Notes: generated by a model not told the origin, from the letters alone. 34,198 bases of DNA from CAYJLA01 sp964371305 (GCA_964371305.1 CAYJLA010000011.1:1-34198); one strand, 5' to 3'; positions 1 to 8,659 are shown, numbered from the stretch's first letter. A program made the numbers and translations.

Positions 1-1
1 A

Positions 2-673
2 GAAATTACATACTATGAACTTTTAAATCTTCACGACTCAAACACTGAATTTATTCTTGCACTTGGTACACCTGGATGCCATGCATGTACTGATTTTGGC
101 CCTATACTTTCTGAATATATTAAAAATACAAACACTTTAATATATTATTGGTCTGTAATCCCTGATGCTGGTTTAGAATTAATAAGCAAGTATCCCGATG
201 TATATGATTTATCTTTATCAACACCGTCCATATACTTTATAAAAGGAGACCAACTCATTCTTAATTCCAACAGAAATTTTTTCAATAGTTCGGCAAGTTT
301 AACTAATTATATGTCTACAAAAGTTACAGAAGCATCTATATATAGTTATTCAAATCAAATAACATTTATTGATAATTTAGCTAAGACTACTGACGAAGAA
401 TTGATATATTTCTACGACTTAGATGATGTAAATAGTATAGAGTTATTTAACGCACATATTATGCCCCTTGCAAAAAATAGCTCTAAGAAATTGAGTTTAT
501 TTGAAGTCAGCAGATTAAATGATGAAGAAGTAGGACAATTAACGAGTAATTTTGGATTAAGTGAAATAAGTAACTCCACACTATACACATGGGATAATAA
601 CATTAATAAATCGATTGACCTTAATGATGCTAGCGATGCTGAAATAGATGAAATTTTAAATAATTTATTTTGA
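2..673 (+). CDS. Thioredoxin-fold protein, 5' end outside window
   Basis: The frame is open from base 2 to the TGA at 671-673 (223 residues visible), so the gene begins upstream; the internal ATG at 311 is not its start. Near the left edge the protein reads GTPGCHAC (nt 65-88), a CxxC redox motif (C-H-A-C) at the end of a hydrophobic strand, as in thioredoxins. About 45 residues later comes STPSIYFIKG, matching the cis-proline strand of that fold. The C-terminal half is acidic and has no recognisable motif. Likely a thiol-disulfide or thioredoxin-like protein; whether it carries a signal or lipoprotein sequence cannot be seen. Its end overlaps the convergent ATP-grasp gene by 9 nt. Confidence 0.7.
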   Translation, partial: EITYYELLNLHDSNTEFILALGTPGCHACTDFGPILSEYIKNTNTLIYYWSVIPDAGLELISKYPDVYDLSLSTPSIYFIKGDQLILNSNRNFFNSSASLTNYMSTKVTEASIYSYSNQITFIDNLAKTTDEELIYFYDLDDVNSIELFNAHIMPLAKNSSKKLSLFEVSRLNDEEVGQLTSNFGLSEISNSTLYTWDNNINKSIDLNDASDAEIDEILNNLF

Positions 674-1861
674 TTTTTCTAGCACAAACTCAGAAAACTC
701 TAATGCTTTGTTTAATTCTTTAAATTTAGCATAATAATATTTATTTCCTAAAATATCACTTAATATAGCAGGATTTCTACTAGTCACTTCTATATTGTCG
801 TGGTATCGATCATAAATCTGTTTTTCATCATTTTTATAATTAAATCTATCTCTCATACAAACTGCAATAGCGATAAATTTTTCTTTATTAAAATCTACTG
901 TTGTTTGATTTGTCATCATCACTTCAGCATATATGTCATACACAGATAAGCTTTCCCCATAATCAATTAAGTCAGGAGTACTTCCACCAGGTGGACGCAT
1001 ATTACATTCAAGTGCAACAAAATCGCCTTTTCTTGCAAGTCCAATTTTATCAACACTTAATCTAAAAAATTCTATATGAAAAAATCTATTCTTCACTCCA
1101 AATTCTTTTATTATTTTTCTGCCATAGCTTTCTAAAGAACCTTTGCTGAATGGATTATTATAGTATATAAAATCTAATTGTTCTTTTAACACTACATCCA
1201 GTGGCGTTGGAAAATGATCAACAGAATAAAAAACCACGTCTCCATTATCATTAGAAACGCCGTCGAAAGATACAATTTCACCTTCTAAATATTCTTCAAT
1301 AATATAATCATTTGTGGTGATATTTTCAAAAAATACTTGCAATTCGTAGCTATTATTTATTTTTTTAGTTTGTTTTGCACCAACTCCTATTTGTGGTTTA
1401 ATAAATATCGGATAACTTACTAACTCAGCAAATTCACATGCTTTTTCATATGTAGTTAATGGACAGTATCTTGCGATACAAACGCCCGCCTTTTTAAAAT
1501 ATTTTTTCATTTCAAGTTTAGAAACAAATTTTAATACATCTGTAAATTTAATACCGCTTGAAATATCGAAATGTTCTCTAAGTTTGGAATCTGATACTAA
1601 CCAGTGTTCATTGTTACTTTCAAGAAAGTCAACCTTACCATACTTGTTTTGAAAATAATTAACACCCATAATGAGTTGATTTATATCTTCCATATTATTT
1701 ACAACATAATAATCATCTAAGGCATTTTTCAATCTTTCATGCAATTGGTAATGTGGACAATCTCCAATCCCTAAAACTCTAAAACCAACCTTTTTTAAAC
1801 TCTCAGCAAACTTAAAATATCTTGTAGGAAAATTAGGCGAGATAAATATAAAGTTTCTCAT
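665..1861 (-). CDS. ATP-grasp domain ligase, last gene of the atp operon
   Basis: A 398-residue protein of the ATP-grasp superfamily, which joins a carboxylate to an amine or thiol through an acyl-phosphate. Visible signatures are the nucleotide-binding strand YPIFIKPQIGVGAKQT (around 155-170), the adenine-contacting IIEEYLEGE, and the Mg-binding LECNMRPPGGSTPDL (about 285-300; E-x-N-x-R). The N-terminal 100 residues look like the usual pre-ATP-grasp Rossmann-like domain. The substrate cannot be told. A longer frame starts at 1900 but would overlap atpC by 35 nt; ATG 1861 follows the atpC stop by 4 nt and has an AAAGGTG ribosome site, so it is preferred. Translational coupling to atpC is likely. 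Confidence 0.8.
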   Translation of the reverse strand: MRNFIFISPNFPTRYFKFAESLKKVGFRVLGIGDCPHYQLHERLKNALDDYYVVNNMEDINQLIMGVNYFQNKYGKVDFLESNNEHWLVSDSKLREHFDISSGIKFTDVLKFVSKLEMKKYFKKAGVCIARYCPLTTYEKACEFAELVSYPIFIKPQIGVGAKQTKKINNSYELQVFFENITTNDYIIEEYLEGEIVSFDGVSNDNGDVVFYSVDHFPTPLDVVLKEQLDFIYYNNPFSKGSLESYGRKIIKEFGVKNRFFHIEFFRLSVDKIGLARKGDFVALECNMRPPGGSTPDLIDYGESLSVYDIYAEVMMTNQTTVDFNKEKFIAIAVCMRDRFNYKNDEKQIYDRYHDNIEVTSRNPAILSDILGNKYYYAKFKELNKALEFSEFVLEKSK

Positions 1862-1865
1862 TCCC

Positions 1866-2267
1866 CTATTCACCTTTTTCAAATAAAGCGAGTCGAACAT
1901 CCGCTCTAGCTATTGCATTTTTAGCACGTTCTATATCTTTTTCTTGAGGATGTTCTAAGTATTCAAGTGCTCTAGTTTTTGCACGCTTAGCACGTTCAAA
2001 ATCAATACTCTCTTTCTTCTCTATTTCATGAGTAGAAATTATTATATAATCTTTCGTTACATTTATGAAACCACCAAATATAGCAAAAGAATGAATTTTT
2101 CCATCAATATTAATATTAAGCGGAGATGGCAAAATTATTGAAATCATTGGTGTATGCTCAGGTAAAATAGTAATATAACCTGTCAATAATTTAATATTAA
2201 TTTTTTCCACTTCATTATCGAAAAAAACAGAATTTGGAAGTAATATTTTAAGCTTAATTTTCATCAC
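1866..2267 (-). CDS. atpC: F1F0 ATP synthase epsilon subunit
   Basis: Epsilon subunit of the F1 sector, part of the central stalk linking the c ring to gamma and regulating ATP hydrolysis. 133 residues, normal length: an N-terminal beta-sandwich (about 1-85, with LTGYITILPEHTPM typical of the family) and a C-terminal helical pair (about 88-133, rich in K, R, E and A). The start overlaps the end of atpD by 14 nt; a second ATG immediately follows the first, so the start could be one codon later. Ninth gene of the atp operon. Confidence 0.93.
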   Translation of the reverse strand: MMKIKLKILLPNSVFFDNEVEKINIKLLTGYITILPEHTPMISIILPSPLNINIDGKIHSFAIFGGFINVTKDYIIISTHEIEKKESIDFERAKRAKTRALEYLEHPQEKDIERAKNAIARADVRLALFEKGE

Positions 2268-3657
2268 TTTTCGCCTTAATTAAAACATCTTCAATAGTTC
2301 CAACATATAAGAAACAGTGCTCAGGTACAGTATCATATTTACCAGATAAAACTTCTTTAAACGAATGAATGGTTTCCTTTAATGGAATGTATTTACCTGG
2401 GTTACCACTGAACTGTTCAGCGACAAAGAATGGCTGTGATAAGAAATTTCTAATCCTTCTAGCTCTTGCAACAATCGCTTTATCTTCTTCACCAAGTTCA
2501 TCTATACCAAGAATAGCGATTATGTCTTGTAATTCTTTATATCTTTGCAAAATAGATTGCACGCTTCTGGCAACTTCATAATGTTCTTGTCCAACAATAT
2601 TTGGATCCAATACATTTGATGTTGAATCTAGTGGATCAACCGCTGGATATATACCAAGTGCTGCAGTGTTTCTATCTAATACCGTTTTGGCATCTAAGTG
2701 AGAGAAAGTAGTTGCAGGGGCTGGATCTGTAAGGTCGTCAGCCGGCACATAAATTGCTTGAACAGAAGTAATTGAACCATTAATAGTAGATGTAATACGT
2801 TCTTGTAATTGTCCCATTTCTGTGGCGAGAGTTGGTTGGTAACCAACAGCCGAAGGCATTCTTCCTAACAAAGCACTAACTTCACTACCTGCTTGTGTGA
2901 ATCTAAAAATATTATCAATAAATAACAAAACATCTTGATTTTTAACATCTCTAAAGTATTCAGCCATTGTAAGCGCAGACAAAGCTACTCTCATTCTTGC
3001 TCCAGGCGGCTCATTCATTTGCCCAAAGACTAATGCTGTTTTCTCTAAAACTCCACTTCCCTTCATTTCATAATATAAATCGTTACCTTCTCTACTTCTT
3101 TCTCCAACACCGGCAAAAACAGATGTACCAGATTGTTCAGTAGCTATGTTACGAATTAATTCTTGTATTAAAACGGTTTTTCCAACACCTGCTCCTCCAA
3201 ATAAACCGACCTTTCCGCCTTTTAAATATGGACAAAGTAAGTCGATAACTTTAATTCCTGTTTCAAGGATTTCTTTTGAAACGTTTTGTTGTTTAAATAA
3301 TGGAGGTTCTCTATGAATAGGCATTTTACTTTTTTTAGTTAGTTCTTTTTTTCCATCAATAGCATTTCCAAGCACATTAAACATTCTGCCTAGAGTTTCA
3401 TCACCTACTGGTACTGATATCGGCTTAGTTGTATCGATAACTTCTATACCTCTTGATAAACCCTCAGTTGGTCCCATTGCAACACATCTAACGACATCGT
3501 CTCCAATATGTTGAGCAACCTCTACAACAAGCGTTGTTTCGTTAAAATGTATATCTAAGGCCGTTAGTAAAGATGGTAAATGTTTGTCATCAAATCTAAC
3601 ATCAACAATCGGCCCTACTACTTGAACAACTTTTCCTTTGCTTATATTTGTATTCAT
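2254..3657 (-). CDS. atpD: F1F0 ATP synthase beta subunit
   Basis: Catalytic beta subunit of F1. 467 residues, full length. The Walker A loop GGAGVGKT is at 154-161, the catalytic Glu/Arg pair in GVGERSREGND at 186-187, the Walker B segment in VLLFIDNIFRF near 243-253, and DELGEED at 386-392 corresponds to the DELSEED lever that contacts gamma. All key residues are present, so a working catalytic subunit is expected. GAGGAATT just before the ATG is a good ribosome site. It lies 9 nt after atpG. Confidence 0.98.
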   Translation of the reverse strand: MNTNISKGKVVQVVGPIVDVRFDDKHLPSLLTALDIHFNETTLVVEVAQHIGDDVVRCVAMGPTEGLSRGIEVIDTTKPISVPVGDETLGRMFNVLGNAIDGKKELTKKSKMPIHREPPLFKQQNVSKEILETGIKVIDLLCPYLKGGKVGLFGGAGVGKTVLIQELIRNIATEQSGTSVFAGVGERSREGNDLYYEMKGSGVLEKTALVFGQMNEPPGARMRVALSALTMAEYFRDVKNQDVLLFIDNIFRFTQAGSEVSALLGRMPSAVGYQPTLATEMGQLQERITSTINGSITSVQAIYVPADDLTDPAPATTFSHLDAKTVLDRNTAALGIYPAVDPLDSTSNVLDPNIVGQEHYEVARSVQSILQRYKELQDIIAILGIDELGEEDKAIVARARRIRNFLSQPFFVAEQFSGNPGKYIPLKETIHSFKEVLSGKYDTVPEHCFLYVGTIEDVLIKAKSDEN

Positions 3658-3666
3658 AATTCCTCC

Positions 3667-4497
3667 TTAAAAGTTAGATCCACTAACCACTTCATTTATT
3701 TCTTGTGTAATTGCCGCTTGTCTTGCTTTGTTATACATGATACTCAATTTATCTAACAAGTCATCAGCATTATTATTGGCGTTTTCCATAGCTCTTCTAC
3801 GGGATGACTGTTCGCAAACTGTTGATTCTAAAATTTTATTATATAATAAGGCATCAACGTATAATGGTAATGCACCTTCTATAATCGAATCGACATCCGG
3901 TTCAAACAACGGTGTTTTAAATTTATCTAGATTGTCATTTCTTACTACATAAGGTAATAATTGTATTAATTCAGGATTATTAATAAGTGAATTAATATAT
4001 TTTGTATATATCAAATTTACTGTTGAATATTTTCCGCTATTAAATGATTTAAAAACATAATTACCTAATTTCTTAATGTCAGCAAAATCAACATTTTTTG
4101 CTGTAAAAACATATGTGTCATTTAAACTATTATACTCATGTTTATAATGTGAGAAACCTTTATCTCCTACAACAATTAGATCTTCATTTTCCTGAATGTT
4201 CTTCTTAACGAAACTGTAAATATCACTATTATATGACCCGCATAATCCTAAATTAGAAGTTACAATAATATTTAAAACATGTGTATTCTCGTTTTTTTGC
4301 ACATATTCTTCTGCTTTATACAAATATAATCTATCAAGTAAATCTAAAATACCATTAGTGTACTCATTGGAAGAATTAAAAACATCCTTAAACTTCTTCA
4401 ATTTAACAGTAGCTATTAATTCCATTGCATTTGTTATTTTTTGAGTATTTTTAATAGATTTTATTCTTGTTTTTGTTTTATTAATTTCAAATGACAT
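3667..4497 (-). CDS. atpG: F1F0 ATP synthase gamma subunit
   Basis: Central rotor shaft of F1. 276 residues. Typical N-terminal helix (INKTKTRIKSIKNTQKITNA) and C-terminal helix ending in ARQAAITQEINEVVSG, which together form the coiled coil inside the alpha/beta hexamer; the middle (LNIIVTSNLGLCGSYN) is the Rossmann-like domain. It follows atpA by 3 nt, so the two are probably translationally coupled. Confidence 0.96.
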   Translation of the reverse strand: MSFEINKTKTRIKSIKNTQKITNAMELIATVKLKKFKDVFNSSNEYTNGILDLLDRLYLYKAEEYVQKNENTHVLNIIVTSNLGLCGSYNSDIYSFVKKNIQENEDLIVVGDKGFSHYKHEYNSLNDTYVFTAKNVDFADIKKLGNYVFKSFNSGKYSTVNLIYTKYINSLINNPELIQLLPYVVRNDNLDKFKTPLFEPDVDSIIEGALPLYVDALLYNKILESTVCEQSSRRRAMENANNNADDLLDKLSIMYNKARQAAITQEINEVVSGSNF

Positions 4498-4500
4498 ATA

Positions 4501-6012
4501 CTATTTCTTCTTTTTAATGTTTATATAATCTTTAATTACTTGTGTTAATTGTTCCTTATTATCGTCTGTTAAATCTTGTGTTTTAATAATAGAATTTAAA
4601 ATTTGTTTATGAGAACTTTGGATGTGAGAACAAATATCTTTAATCATAGGCCTTACTTCTTTTAACTCCATTTCATCTAAAAATTTATTTTTAACAATGA
4701 ATAATTCAATTACTTGCATATGAACAGGAAGTGGAGAATACTGACTTTGTTTTAAAGATTCCATTAGAACTGCACCATGGGCAAGAATCTTTTTAGTACC
4801 TTCTTCAAGATCACTACCAAATTGAGAGAACGCTTGTAATTCACCATATGTAGCAAGATCAATCTTAAAGCTGGAAGCAACTTTTTTCATCGCTTTAATT
4901 TGAGCATTACTACCAACTCTAGATACAGAAAAACCGCTATCAACAGCAGGTCTTTGACCAGCGTTAAATAAATCAGTAACTAAAAATATTTGCCCATCCG
5001 TAATAGATATAACATTTGTTGGAATATATGCAGAAATATCACCCGCTTGGGTTTCAACAATAGGCAAAGCAGTAATTGATCCGCCGCCGTTTGCTTTATT
5101 TAATTTACAAGCTCTTTCAAGCAATCTTGAATGTAAGTAAAAAACATCACCTGGATATGCTTCTCGTCCCGGAGGTCTCCTAAGTAATAGAGATAATGCT
5201 CTATAACTAACAGCATGTTTACTTAAATCATCAAAAATAATTAATACATCTTCTCCTTTGGATAACCATTCCTCGGCCATAGCCATACCTGCATATGGAG
5301 CTATATATTGTAATGGAGCAGATGATGAAGCACTTGCATTCAAAATAACAGTATATTCTAATGCATTATGTTCACGTAACTTGCTTACTAACGAAGCAAC
5401 AGAAGAGTTTTTTTGTCCTATCGCTACATAAATACACTTAACATTGTTGCCTTTTTGGTTAATAATTGTATCTAATGCAATAGCAGTCTTACCAGTTTGT
5501 CTATCGCCGATAATTAATTCTCTTTGCCCTTTTCCGATTGGAATAATGGCATCAATGACTTTTATTCCTGTTTGCAGGGCTGTATTAACAGATTCTCTTT
5601 CCATTACTCCTGGAGCGATGTTTTCTACTGGCCTAGTGTTCTTATATTTAATACTTTCACCACCGTCTATTGCATTACCAAGACTGTCAACTACACGACC
5701 TAATAACCCATCTCCAACAGGAACAGCCACTACTTGTTTAGTTCTAGTGACTTTATCACCTTCTTTAATTAGATTATCGCTACCAAGTAAAGCAACACCA
5801 ACTGCATTTTCTTCCAAGTTCATTACCATTCCATAAACGTTATTCGGAAAAAGAAGTAATTCTCCTAACATACACTTATCTAAACCAAATACTAAAGCAA
5901 TGCCATCACCAATCGACATAACGCTACCGACATCATTGGCTTCAATTTTGTCATCAAAATGTTTAATAAGTTCTTTGATAACGGAACTAATTTCATTAGA
6001 ATTAATTTTCAT
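4501..6012 (-). CDS. atpA: F1F0 ATP synthase alpha subunit
   Basis: Non-catalytic nucleotide-binding subunit of F1, 503 residues, full length. The P-loop GDRQTGKT is at 169-176; the beta-barrel N-domain (SIGDGIALVFGLDKCMLGE) and the VDSGFSVSRVGSNAQ segment carrying the alpha arginine finger are intact. It follows atpH by 3 nt. The C-terminus ends in a lysine-rich tail (INIKKKK). Confidence 0.98.
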   Translation of the reverse strand: MKINSNEISSVIKELIKHFDDKIEANDVGSVMSIGDGIALVFGLDKCMLGELLLFPNNVYGMVMNLEENAVGVALLGSDNLIKEGDKVTRTKQVVAVPVGDGLLGRVVDSLGNAIDGGESIKYKNTRPVENIAPGVMERESVNTALQTGIKVIDAIIPIGKGQRELIIGDRQTGKTAIALDTIINQKGNNVKCIYVAIGQKNSSVASLVSKLREHNALEYTVILNASASSSAPLQYIAPYAGMAMAEEWLSKGEDVLIIFDDLSKHAVSYRALSLLLRRPPGREAYPGDVFYLHSRLLERACKLNKANGGGSITALPIVETQAGDISAYIPTNVISITDGQIFLVTDLFNAGQRPAVDSGFSVSRVGSNAQIKAMKKVASSFKIDLATYGELQAFSQFGSDLEEGTKKILAHGAVLMESLKQSQYSPLPVHMQVIELFIVKNKFLDEMELKEVRPMIKDICSHIQSSHKQILNSIIKTQDLTDDNKEQLTQVIKDYINIKKKK

Positions 6013-6015
6013 ATT

Positions 6016-6555
6016 CTATTTCCTTTCCATTAAATATTTCTTTAATGACACGATTTTATGTTTAACAGATCCATCAAAAATCATATCATCAACTAATATT
6101 TTAACCCCTCCAATAAGACTTAAATCTATAACATTGTATAATTCTATCTTACTACCAATCTTTTTCTCAATAACCGATTCAAATTTTTTAACAGTAGCGT
6201 TATTAATATTTTCTACTGAATAAATAATACCTTCTTTAACTCCCAATCGCTTATTACACAACGAATTAAACGATTTAAATACCGAAAAAACATTTAAAAT
6301 TTCATGCTTTTCGACAAGAATTTTGATAAAATTTTTAATGTCCGTAAAACTACTTTTTTCAAAGATTTTATCGATTATTTGAAAACGTTCTTTTAAACTC
6401 AAAAAAGCGTTATTCAATATGCTAAGAAGTTTGTTATTTTCACTAAATAACTTGCTAAAAGTTTTAACTTCATCTTGATAGAATTCTACAGCATTATTTT
6501 CTACTGCTAGCATATAAAGAGCTTGTGAGTATTTTAAGTATTCTTTTTCCATCAC
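6016..6555 (-). CDS. atpH: F1F0 ATP synthase delta subunit
   Basis: Peripheral-stalk delta subunit connecting subunit b to the top of F1. 179 residues, family length. N-terminal helical bundle (YSQALYMLAVENN is typical) and a C-terminal beta domain with DLSLIGGVKILVDDMIFDGSVK, the best conserved part of the family. Two ATGs in tandem at the start leave one codon of uncertainty. It lies 6 nt after atpF and 3 nt before atpA. Confidence 0.93.
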   Translation of the reverse strand: MMEKEYLKYSQALYMLAVENNAVEFYQDEVKTFSKLFSENNKLLSILNNAFLSLKERFQIIDKIFEKSSFTDIKNFIKILVEKHEILNVFSVFKSFNSLCNKRLGVKEGIIYSVENINNATVKKFESVIEKKIGSKIELYNVIDLSLIGGVKILVDDMIFDGSVKHKIVSLKKYLMERK

Positions 6556-6561
6556 TTTGTT

Positions 6562-7122
6562 TTAATCACTTTCCAACTCTTTTATAAGACTATCAATTAA
6601 TTTAGAATTGTCTTTCTTATTAATTTCTCTTTGAAGTATTTTTTCACTAGCGTTAAGTGCAACTTCAACAATCTCATTATTGATGTCTTCTCTAGCTTTT
6701 GCAACTTCATTAGCAATCAATATTTTTTGTCTTTCTAACTCGTTTTTAGCATCATCTTTAGCTTTGCTCAATATTTCATTACCAACATTCTCGGCATCTT
6801 TTTTTGCTTTGCTTATGATATTATCAGCTTCAATCTTTGAATTTGTTATAGTGTTATCAGCTAATTTATCTTTTTCCTGCGCATTACTTAAAGCTTTTTC
6901 AGATTCTTTGATATTATTTTCAACATAGTCTTTTCTCTTTTGAAGTATGTTCTTTACAGGTTTATATAGAAAGAAAAAGAGGACAACAACCAAAATAACA
7001 AACGCTAATAGATTAGCTAAAAAACTCCAAAAATTTGGAATCAACTTATCTATAATTGCATTTGGATCAAATGGTTGTTCATCTACCAAAAAGACATTAT
7101 TAAGTAATATCGAATAAACCAT
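6562..7122 (-). CDS. atpF: F1F0 ATP synthase b subunit
   Basis: Peripheral-stalk b subunit. 186 residues: one transmembrane helix at about 33-52 (FWSFLANLLAFVILVVVLFF), then a long charged helix (about 55-186) rich in K, E and A that forms the dimeric coiled coil up to delta. The short hydrophobic N-terminus has no lipobox cysteine, unlike the lipoprotein-type b subunit of mycoplasmas. It starts 6 nt after the atpE stop and has only a weak ribosome site (TTAGGG), so it may depend on coupling with atpE. Confidence 0.93.
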   Translation of the reverse strand: MVYSILLNNVFLVDEQPFDPNAIIDKLIPNFWSFLANLLAFVILVVVLFFFLYKPVKNILQKRKDYVENNIKESEKALSNAQEKDKLADNTITNSKIEADNIISKAKKDAENVGNEILSKAKDDAKNELERQKILIANEVAKAREDINNEIVEVALNASEKILQREINKKDNSKLIDSLIKELESD

Positions 7123-7128
7123 GATAAA

Positions 7129-7359
7129 TTACATCCCTAACATGAAGATGATTAAAATAGCAACTAATAATGAAAAAATACCGCCAGTTTCATCAATGGC
7201 CATACCCATAATCATTGTTGAGCGAATTTGTTTCGCTGCATCTGGATTACGCGCAATACCCTCAACTGCTTTTGAAGCGATTAATGCTTCACCGATACAT
7301 GATAGACCAGCACCGAATATTGCTATTCCTGCCCCTATCGCAACTAAACCTACATCCAT
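7129..7359 (-). CDS. atpE: F1F0 ATP synthase c subunit (rotor ring)
   Basis: Small two-helix proteolipid of the membrane rotor, 76 residues. Helix 1 runs from about 3 to 25, the polar loop contains ARNP at 36-39, and helix 2 runs from about 49 to 74. The ion-carrying carboxylate is E57 in AIDETGGIFS. Aligned with Na+-type c subunits (Q32...E65-S66-T67...Y70 in Ilyobacter), this one reads E24...E57-T58-G59...F62, so a second carboxylate sits in helix 1; D56 is a further acid next to E57. The AAAGGAG ribosome site 7 nt before the ATG is the strongest in the operon, as expected for the subunit needed in most copies. Confidence 0.97.
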   Translation of the reverse strand: MDVGLVAIGAGIAIFGAGLSCIGEALIASKAVEGIARNPDAAKQIRSTMIMGMAIDETGGIFSLLVAILIIFMLGM

Positions 7360-7380
7360 AATAAATCTCCTTTCATGAGT

Positions 7381-8139
7381 TTAAATATTTTCACGCTTAA
7401 CTGTTCTTGAAGGAAGAATCTCTTCTTCTTCAGGAATTTCTTGAGCGATAAAAAGTGTTGTTAGCATAACAAATACAAGTGTTTGAATTCCACCTGAGAA
7501 TAAATCAAAGTAAACATGTAAAAATGGCGTAATTATTGGCGCTATAATTAATTCACCTGCGGTACCAGGTATAAATGAGAAAATTAACCCTGATAAACCA
7601 CCTAATGCCCAATAAACGATAGACATAAGTACCCATCCTGCAATAGCATTACCGAATAATCTAAACGACAATGATAAAATTGGTGCCCACATTGAAATTA
7701 AGTTTACTGGTAAAAATGGGAAGAACGGTTCAGTATATCTTTTAAAATACCTCAGCCCTTTATATTTGATTGCAGTGAAATGAATCATTAAAAATGTAAT
7801 AATGGCGAGCCCAAGCGTTGTACCAAGATATGTCATGGGATTAGGAAGACCACTTGCACCTAAAATAAATGACAACAAAATAAAAACAGCTAAACTTAAC
7901 GCATAACCACCAAAATCTTTATAATTTTTTCCTAGTATATCATAAGTAAAATCATCAGCATATTGAACCATCCATTCAAGAGCTACCATAATACCTCTTG
8001 GTTTTTTCAATGGGTCTATTTTCCGAATAAAGAAATGTACTATCAATACAAAAAGACACACAATCAGCATAATGATAATGCTCATTATTGCTTCACCACT
8101 TAAATCAAAAACCCAAAAGTCTTTAAATAAATCATTCAT
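7381..8139 (-). CDS. atpB: F1F0 ATP synthase a subunit
   Basis: Membrane stator subunit forming the ion half-channels against the c ring. 252 residues with five or six hydrophobic helices. The essential stator arginine is R160 in LSLSFRLFGNAIAG, and the last helix carries the expected polar residues (GGIQTLVFVMLTTLF). The frame is open to 8220, but that start would overlap atpI by 76 nt; ATG 8139 follows the atpI stop closely, has AAAGGCGA upstream, and begins with a normal N-terminus (MNDLFKDFWVF), so it is chosen. The acidic C-terminal tail (IPEEEEILPS) is unusual but short. Confidence 0.93.
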   Translation of the reverse strand: MNDLFKDFWVFDLSGEAIMSIIIMLIVCLFVLIVHFFIRKIDPLKKPRGIMVALEWMVQYADDFTYDILGKNYKDFGGYALSLAVFILLSFILGASGLPNPMTYLGTTLGLAIITFLMIHFTAIKYKGLRYFKRYTEPFFPFLPVNLISMWAPILSLSFRLFGNAIAGWVLMSIVYWALGGLSGLIFSFIPGTAGELIIAPIITPFLHVYFDLFSGGIQTLVFVMLTTLFIAQEIPEEEEILPSRTVKRENI

Positions 8140-8144
8140 AATAA

Positions 8145-8540
8145 TTATTCGCCTTTTAGAAAAGCCATATATAAGGCCTGAGTTGGTAGAAAAGCAATTG
8201 TGCAAGTAATTACGCTCCAATTGAATATTTCAAAATTCATAACGAATTGAAAAACTGCAAGTAATACCATTGATCCAAACATTAGTACAAAACGAAGTAT
8301 ATAGCATAAATAAAATAATCCTGCATTAGAGTTTTCTGGAAGCAAATACTTGGTTCCTTGTAGCAATAAAATAATTAATAAAAAATTAACTAGGACGCCG
8401 GCAACCCAACCTATAATAGATCCATATTGTGCCATTGGAATACATACGGCTAAAATAATTATTAATCCAATAATTCCTATAATGCTACTCGACACAATTA
8501 TTTTTTTCTCGTTATTAAATGTTTTAAACTTATTTAACAT
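8145..8540 (-). CDS. atpI: AtpI-like ATP synthase assembly/accessory membrane protein
   Basis: First gene of the operon. A 131-residue protein with four hydrophobic helices (about 15-36, 42-62, 75-97, 104-124) and a short basic N-terminus, matching AtpI in size, topology and position directly upstream of atpB. AtpI proteins assist c-ring assembly and have been linked to Na+ or Mg2+ handling; the sequence is poorly conserved, so identity rests largely on position. The ATG lies 6 nt after a -10 hexamer (8547-8552), so the mRNA is probably leaderless or nearly so. Confidence 0.75.
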   Translation of the reverse strand: MLNKFKTFNNEKKIIVSSSIIGIIGLIIILAVCIPMAQYGSIIGWVAGVLVNFLLIILLLQGTKYLLPENSNAGLFYLCYILRFVLMFGSMVLLAVFQFVMNFEIFNWSVITCTIAFLPTQALYMAFLKGE

Positions 8541-8546
8541 ATCATA

Positions 8547-8575
8547 ATTCTAGCCCTCGAAGAGGACAATGTCAA
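8547..8575 (-). promoter_or_regulatory. Promoter of the atp operon (leaderless type)
   Basis: On the minus strand TTGACA (8575-8570) and TAGAAT (8552-8547) are separated by exactly 17 nt, close to the sigma-70/sigma-A consensus. The atpI ATG begins 6 nt after the -10, so transcription should start at about the A of the ATG. The GAGGG stretch that might serve as a ribosome site lies inside the promoter spacer and would not be transcribed. Confidence 0.7.
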
Positions 8576-8586
8576 ATAAATCAAAT

Positions 8587-8616
8587 ATTATAATATTTGT
8601 TTTAAACACTTGTTAA
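8587..8616 (-). promoter_or_regulatory. Possible second, upstream atp promoter
   Basis: TTAACA (8616-8611), 18 nt spacer, TATAAT (8592-8587) on the minus strand. It would give a leader of about 40 nt in which GAGGG lies 13 nt before the atpI ATG, farther than usual. It may work together with the promoter at 8547-8575 or be fortuitous in AT-rich DNA. Confidence 0.4.
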
Positions 8617-8633
8617 TAAAAGCTAAAGAAGTA

Positions 8634-8659
8634 AAAAGCATTCCGTTTGGAATGCTTTT
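8634..8659 (-). terminator. Rho-independent terminator of the phosphofructokinase gene
   Basis: An 11-bp inverted repeat (AAAAGCATTCC / GGAATGCTTTT) with a 4-nt loop, followed on the minus strand by a T-run, 12 nt beyond the phosphofructokinase stop. It separates that gene from the atp promoter. Confidence 0.9.

Noticed and set aside
311..673. ATG at 311 as the start of a separate 120-residue gene
   Set aside because: The same frame is open back to base 2 and encodes a CxxC and cis-Pro thioredoxin pattern, so the ATG is internal.
1862..1900. Upstream start (1900) for the ATP-grasp protein
   Set aside because: It would overlap atpC by 35 nt and has no ribosome site, while 1861 has AAAGGTG and a normal N-terminus.
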